64,000 nt of DNA from Staphylococcus debuckii (GCF_003718735.1 NZ_CP033460.1:434001-498000); one strand, 5' to 3'. Positions 47,249-57,627 are shown, counted from the first letter of the stretch. The notes: generated by a model not told the origin, from the letters alone. Numbers and translations are program-made.

Positions 47249-48121
47249 TTAATTCTCCACAATCTTCTCCATCAATTCTGATGCACTTAAGTCTTCTTCC
47301 GCATCTTCTTCTGCCTCGATATCACTGTCTAATATGCAAGTAGTGTAACTTCTCTCAGGAAAAAGATGAATTAACCGTGCGCCAGGAGCTAAGTCGCTAT
47401 ATAGACTGACTCCGCTGACCCGACCGTAATTCAATCCAATCCCTTGGTGGAAGAAAGTAAAATCATTATCATAATCATGACCGCAAAAGATACCGTCTAT
47501 ATTCCTCGCTTCCCGCAAGACAGAGAATAATCGCTCACTCTCAGCAGCATAAGAAATTGCACTTTTCTTTTCGCCGATATAAACGAATACGTTGTCATAA
47601 GCTTTGATAGGGCGGTGCATAAATAACACACGACGTGCGACATGCTTTCCGCAATGCTTAAGCTTCTCTTGTAACCATACGAGATGTTCTTCCTCGATAG
47701 TGCCATCTGCGCCATTATCTAAGACAAAAATTTGTTGGTGTGGACTTTCGATGATATAAGCTTCTTTATCGTTTGCGATACTGCTGCAGTATTTATGTGC
47801 ATAACTGGTCGAATATTTCGCTTCAAGTTGTCTTAACTTTGTCCGTGTAAGTCCGTGGCATGTCTCTTTATCGCCGAAAGTAGTAGCGATTTTAACCTCG
47901 AATTGATTCATAAACTCCAAGAAACGTCGATAAAGCTTTGCTCCCGTTTCTTGATCTTCAGCCCATATTTGATTGCCTGTAAAAATACATAGATCAGGGT
48001 GATACTTGTTGATAAAGTAAGCAATCAAATCAAAGGTTTCTTCGTTTTCTATTTGCTTAGATTGCTCACATGTTAAATAAAGATCTGTTAACTGTAAAAT
48101 TGCATATTTATTTTTCATCAT
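47249..48121 (-). CDS. Metallophosphoesterase-like protein with degenerate metal site
   Basis: A 290-residue calcineurin-fold protein. The family motifs are present in order but altered: ILQLTDLYL instead of D-L-H-L, IFTGNQI instead of G-D-Q, TTFGDKE instead of G-N-H-D/E, an intact VLFMHRP, and CGHDYDND instead of G-H-D-H. At least four residues that normally bind the two metals are therefore changed. The C-terminal 25 residues are very acidic. AGGAG precedes a pair of ATG codons. It lies between the two arc copies and is probably a non-catalytic or divergent family member. Confidence 0.72.
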   Translation of the reverse strand: MMKNKYAILQLTDLYLTCEQSKQIENEETFDLIAYFINKYHPDLCIFTGNQIWAEDQETGAKLYRRFLEFMNQFEVKIATTFGDKETCHGLTRTKLRQLEAKYSTSYAHKYCSSIANDKEAYIIESPHQQIFVLDNGADGTIEEEHLVWLQEKLKHCGKHVARRVLFMHRPIKAYDNVFVYIGEKKSAISYAAESERLFSVLREARNIDGIFCGHDYDNDFTFFHQGIGLNYGRVSGVSLYSDLAPGARLIHLFPERSYTTCILDSDIEAEEDAEEDLSASELMEKIVEN

Positions 48122-48376
48122 TGGCGGTTACTCCTTAGGTGTATTTTTCTCATGAAAATATCAATTTTTAAAAGTTAATTTGGTGAAGTAGTAAGTAATT
48201 TAATTATAGAGTGATTGATTGTAAAAGGTAAATGACTTATTTGGTAAGATTCGCGTTCTTTTTTTATGGTTAAACGCAATTAAAGCGTAAAAATATCTCT
48301 TTACATATTTTTTAGGATGTGTAATCAGATGTTAAAAAGAAAATTTTAAAGCAGGTAAAACAAAAAATGAGTTGAA

Positions 48377-48673
48377 TTATTTTGAGGATAAAGTTAAGAA
48401 CTTCTCGTTTAACTCTAGATCGCAATATTCTTGAATTTCGGAACATAAGTTTTCCCAATATGTTCTCCAATAGGGTTCGTTCAAATAGACATTGGGGAGT
48501 TCACTGAAGACTAATACATCATTATTCACCATTTCTTTAAACACAGAATCAGCATAAACCATAAAGGGAGTGGCTGGAATTGCTGTTTCTGGACTTTGGG
48601 CTTGGCGCTTTTGAAATGCTGTAATGATGTTGAATTGAAGAGTTAAATAAGTTTCGTAGACTGTTGAGTTCAT
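48377..48673 (-). CDS. Small hypothetical protein
   Basis: A 98-residue soluble protein (MNSTVYETYLTLQFNIITAF...). The start at 48673 has AAAGAGGT eight bases upstream; a longer frame to 48727 has none. Aromatic-rich C-terminal half (NEPYWRTYWENL). No family recognised. Confidence 0.5.
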   Translation of the reverse strand: MNSTVYETYLTLQFNIITAFQKRQAQSPETAIPATPFMVYADSVFKEMVNNDVLVFSELPNVYLNEPYWRTYWENLCSEIQEYCDLELNEKFLTLSSK

Positions 48674-48727
48674 AGGCTGATACCTCTTTTTCATAATATA
48701 ATTTAATAATAGAGGCTGCTTGCTCAT

Positions 48728-49516
48728 TTGTAAATATTTTTTTAGTTAAAAATTATCTCTAATAGTCGACAACGGTTATTGATGATTGAAAGTGATAAAA
48801 AACTGTCATAATAATATTTAAACTCATTGTATTACTTAGAGTTTGCAGTGCTAAAATGTTGATAACACCGTATCATTCCTATACTTTTTAAAAGAAATTT
48901 CTATTAAAGCATAAATAATTTAAAGAATTTTGTTGACGTTCTAAAAATAAGGTGGTAATATTTTGTTACGCACAAAAGAGGCGGGGGATTCCCTTATTAA
49001 ATTAAATCGGAATATTCCAAATCCATTAATCTTTGATGACTATTTTAAAATTAAAGCATATTTTCTCTCGTCTCTATTTGTGTGAGATCCATATAGTTAA
49101 TAACTATTTTGCTGCCAATTGCCATGTTGGAAAGCAACTAATTTCTTGGTGGGTCGGCATGTGGACTATATTGAAAATGAAGAATGATAATAAGAATTTG
49201 AGAAAATCTTGGGTAGAGCTCATTAATGATATTTATAACTTTTTTTCTGGTGAATTTTAATAAATAATATCAATCTTTTATTTTCTTTATACTTAGTCGT
49301 TATCTTATATCTGAAGTTTATAGCGCGCATAACTTTAGTGAGAGGTAAAGACACACGTGTAAGTAAGACATATGGTATTCACTTTTTCTTTTAATTCAAT
49401 GGCCTATTCATTAGGTCAACTCTAACGACTGTTTTTATTAATTTTTGTTTCTTTTGAAAGAAGTATATTTGCAAAGCTAATAAAAAGTTTTGCAACAGTA
49501 TTAAAACGAAGAGAGT
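48728..49516. other. Non-coding stretch with weak open frames between the arc copies
   Basis: No convincing gene. A plus-strand frame at 49033-49260 (75 codons) has no ribosome binding site, and a second frame crossing 48962-49085 ends in-phase nearby. They may be remnants of one decayed gene. Confidence 0.3.
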
Positions 49517-49556
49517 AGGAGCTGGGACAATACAAGGTCTCAGCTCCTGCTTTTTT
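49517..49556 (+). terminator. Terminator-like hairpin
   Basis: AGGAGCTGGGAC pairs with GTCTCAGCTCCT and is followed by six T. No intact gene lies directly upstream. Confidence 0.75.
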
Positions 49557-49566
49557 GTATGGGAGA

Positions 49567-49695
49567 GTCGAAAGTGTTAAGGCTGGCGCTCCTTGCCTAT
49601 ACAGATAGGGCAGAAAGTGTTAAGGCTCACGCTCCTCGCCTATACAGATAGGGTCGAAAGTGTTAAGGCTCACCATCCCAGCCTACACAGATCCC
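49567..49695. repeat. Three tandem copies of the 43-bp palindromic repeat
   Basis: Units start at 49567, 49610 and 49653 (exact 43-bp period), each with GAAAGTGTTAAGGC near the start and GCCTATACAGAT near the end. Same family as 446-575. Confidence 0.82.
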
Positions 49696-49764
49696 CCGCA
49701 GCATCACCACTCCCCAACTTCACCCATCACCTCAACGCCATCTCATCTCTTTTCATACATAGCA

Positions 49765-49812
49765 AAACCGACTACTGCAGCCCTGCACAGCTGCAATAGT
49801 CGGTTATTTTTT
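49765..49812. terminator. Bidirectional terminator
   Basis: Arms CCGACTACTGCAG and CTGCAATAGTCGG with flanking A and T runs, just after the end of the copy 2 transporter gene. Confidence 0.85.
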
Positions 49813-49823
49813 AAAATATTAGA

Positions 49824-51422
49824 TTAAGAGTAAACGAGTACTTGAGTAACGAGCATTGCACCACCGAATACGAGTACGAAGACGACGACCGGCCATACAA
49901 ATCGGAACCAGTGAGAGTATTTCATGTCGAGCATTTGCAGTGTTGCCATTACCAGTCCTGTCGGAGCTAAGAACAACATTGCGTATTGTCCGAATTGATA
50001 AGCTGTTACCATAACGAATCTCGGAATACCTACTGTATCAGCAAGCGGCGCGAAAATCGGCATTGCGAGTACAGCTAAACCAGATGATGATGGTACGATA
50101 AATCCTAAGAAGAAGAAGATAAATAGGATGATGATGATAAATATCGGACCACTTACATTTTGTACTAATGTAGATGAGAAGTGCAAGATAGTATCTGAGA
50201 TTAAGCCTTCATTCATGACTAAGTTGATACCACGCGCTAAACCGATGATTAAAGATACACCAACTAAGCTGGATGCACCATTTACAAAGGCATCTACTGT
50301 TCCTTTTTCACCTAAACCATTTTTACCAGTTCCCGCAATGAACATGATGACGATTGTGACTGCTAAGAACATTGAAGCCATGACTGGGAACCACCAGCCT
50401 TGCGTCATAACGCCCCAAACCATTAATGGGAATGGAATAACGAATAAGATTAAGATAATTTTCTTACGCCAAGAGAAGTTATCAGCATGTGCATCTTTAC
50501 CCATAACAGACCATTGTTTTTCAAATGATTCACGGTCTTCATAAGAGTAAGATAATCTGTGATCTTTCTTGATTCTTTGAGAATACCAGTATAAGTAACC
50601 GATAACAAAGATAGCACCTACGATACAGCCAGCTACACGCCAGTATAAACCTTCAGTAAATGTAATACCTGCTGCGTTAGAGGCGATTACTACTGAGAAC
50701 GGGTTGATAGTAGAGAAAGTTGTCCCTACAGAGCTGGCCAGGAATATGGCCCCTACACAGACAATGGAGTCATAGCCCATGGCAATGAATATCGGCACCA
50801 GTATTGGGTAGAAGGCGACGGCCTCTTCTTCAATACCGCAGAGGGTACCGCCCAGTACCATTAAGATAGATACCATAAATATGAGCAAGAACTCATGTCC
50901 TTTAGTTTTCTTAGTTAAAGCAAGCAATCCTGATTCGAAGGAACCACTGGCACTTACCACGCCAATCAGACCACCGAGCACGAAGATGAAGACCATGATG
51001 TCTACCGCTTCAATTGTCCCTTCAACCATCGCATTGGTAATTTCTCCAGGTCCCGCTGGATTTTGATCTAATCTTTCATAAGTATCAGGAATCGAAACCG
51101 GTTTATTAATCGCACCGGATTTAAACTGTTCAATGTGTATTTTAACGCCCATCTTATCGAGCTCTTTTTGCGTTGCCGGTACTTTCTTGATTTCTTTATG
51201 AGGGTTCTCAATTTTTAATTGTTGCGCACCAGGCTCATAAGATAATTTAGAATACGCACCCGCTGGAATTACCCACGTCGCAATAACAGCCACGACAGTT
51301 AAAATAAAGAGGATTACAAAGGCCCCGGGCATTCTGAATTTAAATTTTTTCTTTTTCTTCGTATGCCGTTCAGTGCTGTCATGTTCGTCTTGTGCATGTT
51401 TACTTTGATTAGTGTTGTCCAT
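49824..51422 (-). CDS. YfcC-family membrane transporter, copy 2
   Basis: A 532-residue paralogue of the copy 1 transporter, with the same spans and motifs (GGTLCGIEEEAVAFYPILV, FIVPSSSGLAVLAMP). The start at 51422 follows AAGGAGAT by seven bases; an upstream ATG overlaps the binding site. The N-terminus is longer and more charged than in copy 1 (HAQDEHDSTERHTKKKKK). It lies 440 bases beyond arcC copy 2, after a terminator, so it probably has its own promoter as well. Confidence 0.85.
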   Translation of the reverse strand: MDNTNQSKHAQDEHDSTERHTKKKKKFKFRMPGAFVILFILTVVAVIATWVIPAGAYSKLSYEPGAQQLKIENPHKEIKKVPATQKELDKMGVKIHIEQFKSGAINKPVSIPDTYERLDQNPAGPGEITNAMVEGTIEAVDIMVFIFVLGGLIGVVSASGSFESGLLALTKKTKGHEFLLIFMVSILMVLGGTLCGIEEEAVAFYPILVPIFIAMGYDSIVCVGAIFLASSVGTTFSTINPFSVVIASNAAGITFTEGLYWRVAGCIVGAIFVIGYLYWYSQRIKKDHRLSYSYEDRESFEKQWSVMGKDAHADNFSWRKKIILILFVIPFPLMVWGVMTQGWWFPVMASMFLAVTIVIMFIAGTGKNGLGEKGTVDAFVNGASSLVGVSLIIGLARGINLVMNEGLISDTILHFSSTLVQNVSGPIFIIIILFIFFFLGFIVPSSSGLAVLAMPIFAPLADTVGIPRFVMVTAYQFGQYAMLFLAPTGLVMATLQMLDMKYSHWFRFVWPVVVFVLVFGGAMLVTQVLVYS

Positions 51423-51860
51423 AATGGTCATCTCCTTTTTGGCAGAGTGCAGCATTTGCCGATATGTAAATAGAATTTCGGAAACAGCGCTGCAATTAAC
51501 TTGAATTCAAATGCTATCAAATACAGAAAGTTGTGCGACTCGACAAGCTGATGAGATGACAAGATGTAAAGTTACTCTCGCGTTTCACGCAAAAATTTTT
51601 TAGAAAAGCAGAGCGTCCAGAAGATCGCGTCTGAAGTTGATTCACTGAATTTGTCATAGAGCTTGAATGCAAATTATTTATAAAAAGGCCTGAACAGGAT
51701 GTAACAAGGATACTATTGTTTACTCATGTTCAGGCACTTGTTATTATTCAATGAAGTTGTGATATGCAGATTCTAAGATGAGGCAGGTTAAGACATTTCA
51801 TTGTCGATCATGTCCTGAGTGGAGGACACTTTTAAACTTTCCATGTCCATTCCCTAAGTT
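51423..51860 (-). terminator. Spacer between arcC and transporter gene, copy 2, with a terminator at 51687-51736
   Basis: GCCTGAACA and TGTTCAGGC form the arms, followed on the minus strand by CTTTTTA. It ends the arcBC copy 2 transcript. A smaller hairpin GTCCTGAGTGGAGGAC is at about 51808. No gene is seen. Confidence 0.75.
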
Positions 51861-52793
51861 TTATTTTTTAATCACAGTGCCGACTTTACCTTCTAAAGCG
51901 TCATCTAATTTGTCTAATGAAGTGATGATAACTTCGCCTTTAGGGTTGTTTTCGATGAATTGGATAGAAGCTTCTACTTTAGGCAACATGCTGCCTTTCG
52001 CAAATTGACCTTCGTCAATATATTGCTTCATTTCGTCTACTGTGACTTCTTTCAATTGTTCTTGATTGTCTTTGCCGAAGTTGATATAGATATAATCTAC
52101 TGCAGTCAAGATAATCAATTGTTCAGATTTCAATTCAGCACCAAGTAGGGCACTTGATTTATCTTTATCAATAACCGCATCTACACCGTGTAGATCGCCT
52201 TTATCGTCTTTAACAACTGGGATACCGCCGCCGCCACTTGAAATAACTAAGTTGCCGGCATTGATAAGTGTTTCAATACTTGGGAATTCAACGATTTCAA
52301 TCGGTTGTGGTGAAGGAACTACACGACGATAGCCGCGTCCTGAGTCTTCAACGAAAGTATAGTGACGTTCTTTAGCGATTGTGTCTGCTAATTCTTTGTC
52401 ATAGAACATACCGATTGGTTTAGTTGGGTTCGTAAATGCTTCGTCATCTCTGTCTACAACTGTTTGCGTAACTAATGTTACTACAGGTTTCTCAATACCT
52501 AAGTTATGCAATTCATTTTGCAGACTTTGTTGTAGTTGATAACCGATATAAGCTTGGCTCATTGCTCCACATTCTGGGAATGGGAATGGAGGGCCTTGCT
52601 CGTGTTCAGCAGCGTAGTTCAAGCCTAAGTTGATGCTGCCGACTTGTGGTCCGTTACCATGACTGATAACGACTTCGTTACCTTTTTGCACTAATGCAAT
52701 TAAGGATTTCGCTGTATTTTCAACAAGTTTCAATTGTTCTTCTGGTGAGTTGCCTAATGCGTTTCCGCCTAATGCTACTACGATTTTAGCCAT
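51861..52793 (-). CDS. arcC: Carbamate kinase, copy 2
   Basis: A 310-residue paralogue of copy 1, same length, with [32 protein letters not shown] and SGGGGIPV intact, so it should be active. It follows arcB copy 2 by 15 bases. Scattered substitutions from copy 1 (for example KDDKGDLHG for KDAEGNLHG) show the duplication is not recent. Confidence 0.93.
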   Translation of the reverse strand: MAKIVVALGGNALGNSPEEQLKLVENTAKSLIALVQKGNEVVISHGNGPQVGSINLGLNYAAEHEQGPPFPFPECGAMSQAYIGYQLQQSLQNELHNLGIEKPVVTLVTQTVVDRDDEAFTNPTKPIGMFYDKELADTIAKERHYTFVEDSGRGYRRVVPSPQPIEIVEFPSIETLINAGNLVISSGGGGIPVVKDDKGDLHGVDAVIDKDKSSALLGAELKSEQLIILTAVDYIYINFGKDNQEQLKEVTVDEMKQYIDEGQFAKGSMLPKVEASIQFIENNPKGEVIITSLDKLDDALEGKVGTVIKK

Positions 52794-52808
52794 GCTATTT
52801 ATCCTCCC

Positions 52809-53813
52809 TTATCCAATATCGCCTAAAGTTGCGACCATTACTGCTTTGATTGTGTGCATACGGTTTTCAGCTTCTTGGAATACTACTGAGTGTTTGCCTT
52901 CGAAGACTTCGTCAGTCACTTCCATTTCTTTCAAGCCGTATTTGTCAGCGATTTCTGCACCGATTTTAGTTTCATCGTTGTGGAATGAAGGTAAGCAGTG
53001 TTCGAAAATCACACGTGGATTACCAGTTTTTTCAATCATTTCTTGGTTCACTTGGTAAGGTTTCAATAATTTGATACGTTCTTCCCAAACTTCGTCAGGT
53101 TCGCCCATTGATACCCAAACGTCTGTGTAAAGTACGTCAGAACCTTTTACACCTTTGTCGATGTCGTCAGTTACCAAGATTTCGCCGCCGTTTTCTTCAG
53201 CCAATTCTTTACAACGATTCAATAATTCGTCTGTTGGATTTAACTCTTTAGGACATACTAAGTGGAAACGCATACCCATAATTGCGGCACCAGCCATCAA
53301 TGCGTTTGCTACGTTATTGCGTCCATCACCAACATATGTGAAGTTGATTTCGTGATAAGGTTTTTTCAATGTTTCTTTGGCAGTCAAGAAGTCAGCCAAT
53401 ACTTGAGTAGGGTGATCTTCGTCTGTCAAACCGTTCCATACCGGAACACCTGATTTTTCAGCCAATGTTTCAACAGTACGTTGAGAGAATCCGCGGTATT
53501 CGATACCGTCATACATGCCGCCTAAAACGCGAGCAGTATCTGCTGCTGTTTCTTTTTTGCCCATTTGGCTGCCTGTAGGTCCAAGATAAGTGACGTGAGC
53601 ACCTTGGTCGTAAGCGGCAACTTCAAATGCGCAACGAGTACGAGTTGAGTCTTTTTCGAAAATTAATGCAATATTTTTTCCTTTCATCGTTTGTTGCTCA
53701 ATACCTGCGTATTTCGCACGTTTCAAGTCTTCCGAAAGGTTGAGTAGGAATTCAACTTCTTTCTGTGAAAAATCTAATAATGTTAGGAAATTTCTGTTTC
53801 TTAAGTTTTGCAT
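52809..53813 (-). CDS. arcB: Ornithine carbamoyltransferase, copy 2
   Basis: A 334-residue paralogue of copy 1 with [23 protein letters not shown] and EHCLPSFH intact. GAGGAG lies before ATG. The promoter layout also matches copy 1, with a CRP/FNR-like site and a near-perfect cre site at the same spacing. It is one of two copies of a catabolic carbamoyl-phosphate module. Confidence 0.93.
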   Translation of the reverse strand: MQNLRNRNFLTLLDFSQKEVEFLLNLSEDLKRAKYAGIEQQTMKGKNIALIFEKDSTRTRCAFEVAAYDQGAHVTYLGPTGSQMGKKETAADTARVLGGMYDGIEYRGFSQRTVETLAEKSGVPVWNGLTDEDHPTQVLADFLTAKETLKKPYHEINFTYVGDGRNNVANALMAGAAIMGMRFHLVCPKELNPTDELLNRCKELAEENGGEILVTDDIDKGVKGSDVLYTDVWVSMGEPDEVWEERIKLLKPYQVNQEMIEKTGNPRVIFEHCLPSFHNDETKIGAEIADKYGLKEMEVTDEVFEGKHSVVFQEAENRMHTIKAVMVATLGDIG

Positions 53814-53832
53814 TATACATACAACTCCTCTT

Positions 53833-53881
53833 TGTGATTGATTTCACATTTATTGTAATCGCTTTCTTTAGGTTTCGTCAA
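53833..53881 (-). promoter_or_regulatory. arc copy 2 promoter with CRP/FNR-like operator and cre-like site
   Basis: On the minus strand: TTGACG (53881-53876), 18-base spacer, TACAAT (53857-53852). The cre-like AGAAAGCGATTACA (53867-53854) overlaps the spacer and -10, and TGTGAAATCAATCACA (53848-53833) lies over the expected start of transcription. Both sites keep the five-base gap seen in copy 1. Confidence 0.72.
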
Positions 53882-54279
53882 TAGTATTTCAAACAATTTT
53901 TTGCTTTTCTCAATAAAATTGACGAAATAGTTACAAAACAATTTTTGCAGTTTACAAATGTAAATATTTAGTTTATGGGAAAATATATTCTTTTAAAATT
54001 CTACCGTTATCTTTATTGCCTATTTAAAAAAGAATAATCATGAAGATTATGAAAACTTTTTGATAACTGCGCTAATTATTTTTTTAAAGCCCTATACAAG
54101 TTGAATTATAGTTGATAATTTGAGATTTTAAACGAATTTAACAAATTCTTCATAAAAAAATGAAAAAGTCTTGATTTCCGTTAAAAATCTTATAAGATAA
54201 GAAGGAATAAATAATTTGACTACGCAAGTCATAATTTATTTGTTAGCTTTGCAAATAAAGATAGGGTGGAGAAAAACAA
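53882..54279. other. AT-rich intergenic region
   Basis: About 400 bases with no gene. It must hold the promoter of the lipoprotein gene at 54280; no other signal stands out. Confidence 0.3.
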
Positions 54280-55359
54280 GTGAAAAGATTATTATTTTTA
54301 ATGGTAAGTGTTTTATTTTTATTAGCAGCTTGTGGTAGTAACAAGTCTGAAGAAAAAGCTGAAGCTGATGAAGAAAGAGGCGAAGCAACGGACAAAATGA
54401 AATTGTTCCGTGTGGGCCAAACCGTCACAGCGGGTGGTGTAGATATTAAAGTCATGAAAGCTGAATATGTAAATGACTATGATGAATATAGCGCACCAGA
54501 AAACGGTAAAGTCTTAAAAGTCTATTTAAAATTCAAAAATAACAATAAAGATCAAGTATTAGTTGATAGCAGTGCATTTTCTATGAAAGTTCGCGGTGAA
54601 AATTATCCGGAATGGTATGGCGGAGATGGGACAGATGGAATGTTCTCACATCAATTGAATCAAGGCAACACAGCTACAGGAACATTGATTTATGACGTTC
54701 CGGAGTCTAACTTCTATACTTTAGAAATGGATACGAATTTCAACATGAAGAATGTGAAGGCGAAGTGGAACATCTCTAAAGCAATGATTAAAGAAAGCGG
54801 CAGTAAGAGCGAGGGAGACGAAGCGAAAGCCAGCGAAACAAGCAATGCCAAAGCTGATAAGAGCGATGATGAAAAGGATTATCCATATACCGCAGATGAA
54901 TATAATGCTTTAGTAGATGAATACAATGCATTGACTGATGGTGAAAAGATGGATCATGTGACACGTGGTGTAACGAACAAAGAATACAATGATTTAGCTG
55001 CACGCGTGGAAAAATTATATGAAGAACTCGGTGCAGAATATGAAAAAGAATATCAAAAACAACTAGACCAAGAAGAAGCTGAGCGCCAAAAACAATCAGA
55101 TCAAGAAGAAGCTGAGTGGAAAAAAGAACAAGAGCGTTTAGATAAAGAGTTTGATGCAGAAATGAAACGTCAAGATGAAGCATATGCGCGTGAAGAAGCA
55201 CAGCGTCAAAAACAAGAAGCCGCTGATCAAAAAGCTTATGAAGCTGAACAACAACGTATACAAGAACAAGAAGCGCGTGAAGAGGCACAACGCCAAAAAG
55301 AAGAAGCAGCTGAGCAAGCACGCCAACAAAAAGAAGAAGCTGCACTTTCTGAAGAATAA
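54280..55359 (+). CDS. Lipoprotein with DUF4352 domain and long coiled-coil tail
   Basis: A 359-residue lipoprotein: signal sequence with lipobox LLAAC (Cys18), an acidic linker, then an immunoglobulin-like DUF4352 domain (about residues 45-165: FRVGQTVTAGGVDIKV, VLKVYLKFKNNNKDQVLV, TATGTLIYDVPESNF). A second acidic linker leads to a YNALVDEYNALTDGE-type segment and then a strongly charged coiled coil of repeated QKQ-EEA-RQKQ units (residues 255-355). GTG start, GGGTGGAG upstream. The domain is common in exported staphylococcal proteins of unknown role; the tail suggests oligomerisation or wall spanning. Confidence 0.78.
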   Translation: MKRLLFLMVSVLFLLAACGSNKSEEKAEADEERGEATDKMKLFRVGQTVTAGGVDIKVMKAEYVNDYDEYSAPENGKVLKVYLKFKNNNKDQVLVDSSAFSMKVRGENYPEWYGGDGTDGMFSHQLNQGNTATGTLIYDVPESNFYTLEMDTNFNMKNVKAKWNISKAMIKESGSKSEGDEAKASETSNAKADKSDDEKDYPYTADEYNALVDEYNALTDGEKMDHVTRGVTNKEYNDLAARVEKLYEELGAEYEKEYQKQLDQEEAERQKQSDQEEAEWKKEQERLDKEFDAEMKRQDEAYAREEAQRQKQEAADQKAYEAEQQRIQEQEAREEAQRQKEEAAEQARQQKEEAALSEE

Positions 55360-55446
55360 GTGTGTAAATTTAAGCGTTCAGGGTATCTAGTTAGTAATTT
55401 TAAAAGCATAATGCATTACTAAAATTAAAATGAAAGCAGGGATACT

Positions 55447-56358
55447 ATGAACGAACCAAGAAACAATGACAAGCGTGATGAGCGATACGACCAACCAGAA
55501 GATGCAAAACATGATGGCAGGCAAGAATCCAGCTTTGAAAAACGTGAAGAGCGAATCTATAACGATGGACAAAAGTCTGAAGATAAGACACGTGAAGAAG
55601 GCAACTTTGTAGATAGACGCGAACCAAGAAATGTGGATTCTGAAAATGATGGTTTTGTTGAAAAACGTGAATCAAGATATGATGACCGCGAGGATAATAG
55701 GAATCGTGAAAGCCATGACGGACGTGAATCTGGAAATGCTCGTCACGAAGAAGAAAGTTTTGTAGATAGACGTGAGCCGAGATATGTAAATCAAGAGGAC
55801 AATGGAAACCGTGAAAGACATAATTTGGGATATAATCAACATGAGGGCAACCGATTTGATGATAGACATGAGTCAAGAAACGCTCATCATGAAGATAATC
55901 GCTATGCGGATAGACGCGACCAGAGATATGACAATCATGAAGATAGAAGATACAATGACAGACAACAATCGAAACATGATTATCGAGACAATCATCGGAA
56001 TCATGATGACTACTATGATAGAAATAGAAGACCGACAAGCAGAGTAGCAGAAATGGTTCTAGGAATCATCGGTAGTATATTCGGTATTATTGGTGGAATC
56101 ATCGCATTAGTGATTGGCACTATCAGTTCTGGATTAGGTGAAACAGATAGCGGTTCAATTTTCGGCCAAGCAATCGGTGTAATTCTTGTTTGTATTGTAA
56201 CTTTAATTATCAGCTGTATTATTAATAAAAACCGAATTGCTATGGGTGTACTATTAATTATCGGCGGATTATTGAATTTCATTTTAATCGGTGGATTCGG
56301 TATCTTATCTGGTATTTTAATTCTAGTAGCAGGCGTTATTGCTTTAATTCGTAAGTAA
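55447..56358 (+). CDS. DUF4064-type membrane protein with long Arg/Glu/Asp-rich N-terminus
   Basis: A 303-residue protein in two halves. Residues 1-195 are extremely hydrophilic and repetitive (DRREPRYV-like units with Arg, Asp, Glu, His and Asn), certainly disordered. Residues 197-303 form three to four membrane spans with the DUF4064 pattern (AEMVLGIIGSIFGIIGGI, then RIAMGVLLIIGGLLNF). AAGCAGGG precedes the ATG. It follows the lipoprotein gene by 87 bases and could be co-transcribed. Confidence 0.75.
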   Translation: MNEPRNNDKRDERYDQPEDAKHDGRQESSFEKREERIYNDGQKSEDKTREEGNFVDRREPRNVDSENDGFVEKRESRYDDREDNRNRESHDGRESGNARHEEESFVDRREPRYVNQEDNGNRERHNLGYNQHEGNRFDDRHESRNAHHEDNRYADRRDQRYDNHEDRRYNDRQQSKHDYRDNHRNHDDYYDRNRRPTSRVAEMVLGIIGSIFGIIGGIIALVIGTISSGLGETDSGSIFGQAIGVILVCIVTLIISCIINKNRIAMGVLLIIGGLLNFILIGGFGILSGILILVAGVIALIRK

Positions 56359-56363
56359 AATAG

Positions 56364-56405
56364 AAATAGCCTAGCAACGTTAATCGCGCTGCTAGGCTAT
56401 TTTTC
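56364..56405. terminator. Bidirectional terminator
   Basis: The arms AAATAGCCTAGCA and TGCTAGGCTATTT lie between convergent genes. Confidence 0.88.
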
Positions 56406-56413
56406 ATGCTTCA

Positions 56414-57283
56414 TTATTTTTTCTTTTTCTTATTCTTTTTAGACACTACTTGTGTGTTCTTCGGCTTTTTATCAGCGCCAGAATCTTTATTCATCTTCGC
56501 TTTTAAGCGTGCCACTTCTTGATCTGCATATTTTGCATAGTAGCGGTTAGCTGCGAATGTTTGCACAATCATGAAGATGGCTGATACTGACCAATATAGA
56601 CCAAGTGCTGAAGCTGAAGTATAAGAGATATAGATAATGAAAATTGGAGAAATAATCATCATCATGTAACCCATTTGTCGTTGTTCTTTCGGCATATTCT
56701 CTAGACTCACTAGTGATTGTAAGAAGTAAAGTACACCGGCAATAATCGTGATTAAAATGTCAGGTTTCGTTAAATCAAACCATAAGAAATCAGGATGTGC
56801 TGTAATACCGCCGTGCGAAGGCCATTTAAGAGAAACATATAAACCAAATAAAATAGGCATTTGAACTAAAATCGGCAAGCAACCTAACATGCTTTTCATC
56901 GGATTTAATTCATATTTCTTATAAACTTCCATCATTTCTTGGTTAGCGGCCATTTTTTCTTCTTGAGTACGCGCACGTTTTACTTTTTCTTGAACCGCAT
57001 TCATTTCTGGTTTCGCAATATCCATTACTTTACGCATCATTTGGCCGTTCTTAGTTTGACCCAACATAAACGGCAACATGATTAAACGTATAGCCAACAC
57101 GATGATGATAATTGCGAGTCCGTAATCGTGATTCAAGTTGTTACCTAACCAATGTAAAAGGTTATCCATTGGTCTAGCGAAAGTGTTATAGAAGAAACCT
57201 GTTCGATTCCCTGGTTTCGAATAATCACAACCCGCTAAAAGTACTGTAGTCATAGCAAGCAACAGTATGTATTTGATTTTCAT
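56414..57283 (-). CDS. yidC: YidC/Oxa1 membrane protein insertase
   Basis: A 289-residue lipoprotein-type YidC. The signal ends in LLAGC (Cys19); five spans follow. The conserved positively charged groove residue is Arg in [12 protein letters not shown], and [21 protein letters not shown] and [14 protein letters not shown] are the family landmarks. The tail is highly basic ([18 protein letters not shown]), suited to ribosome contact. It inserts membrane proteins with or without Sec. Staphylococci usually have one YidC. Confidence 0.93.
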   Translation of the reverse strand: MKIKYILLLAMTTVLLAGCDYSKPGNRTGFFYNTFARPMDNLLHWLGNNLNHDYGLAIIIIVLAIRLIMLPFMLGQTKNGQMMRKVMDIAKPEMNAVQEKVKRARTQEEKMAANQEMMEVYKKYELNPMKSMLGCLPILVQMPILFGLYVSLKWPSHGGITAHPDFLWFDLTKPDILITIIAGVLYFLQSLVSLENMPKEQRQMGYMMMIISPIFIIYISYTSASALGLYWSVSAIFMIVQTFAANRYYAKYADQEVARLKAKMNKDSGADKKPKNTQVVSKKNKKKKK

Positions 57284-57342
57284 GGTTAACTCTGCCTTTC
57301 TTTATTTATATGAATATTTATTAATATGATTAGCAAAAACTG

Positions 57343-57369
57343 AAAAAAGCAACCACGAAATGGTTGCTA
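57343..57369 (-). terminator. Terminator-like hairpin upstream of yidC
   Basis: On the minus strand AGCAACCA and TGGTTGCT flank a TTTCG loop and are followed by TTTTTT. It ends transcription from the upstream membrane-protein gene or acts as a leader element of yidC. Confidence 0.65.
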
Positions 57370-57526
57370 TGTGAATAATACAACAGTGTGGAAAAATTAC
57401 TTCCGCCTTTAGATACTATCATAAATTGTTGACATGTCAAATTAGTTGATGTTATAGAGGAATATTTATATTAAATAATTGAGAATGCAAAAGTAAGTAC
57501 TGGGGCGAGTGGAGGCAGTGCTAGTT

Positions 57527-57576
57527 AGAGGCGAAAGCGTCAAGGCACGAGCATGTTGCCTAGACACTTTTGCGTA
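57527..57576. repeat. Single unit of the 43-bp palindromic repeat family
   Basis: GCGAAAGCGTCAAGGCACGA and GTTGCCTAGACACTTTTG match the units at 446-575 and 49567-49695. The rest of 57284-57627 is non-coding. Confidence 0.6.
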
Positions 57577-57627
57577 CCTCGCTCGCTAGAAGTCTCATTT
57601 CATTACGAAGCCTAAGGAGAAGGGGAA

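Noticed and set aside
43549..53813. Composite transposon carrying the arc modules
   Set aside because: No transposase, terminal inverted repeats or target duplications are visible; the two copies have diverged in sequence.
54788..55345. Minus-strand frame of 185 codons
   Set aside because: Antisense to the coiled-coil tail of the lipoprotein; Leu/His-rich translation of Glu/Gln codons.
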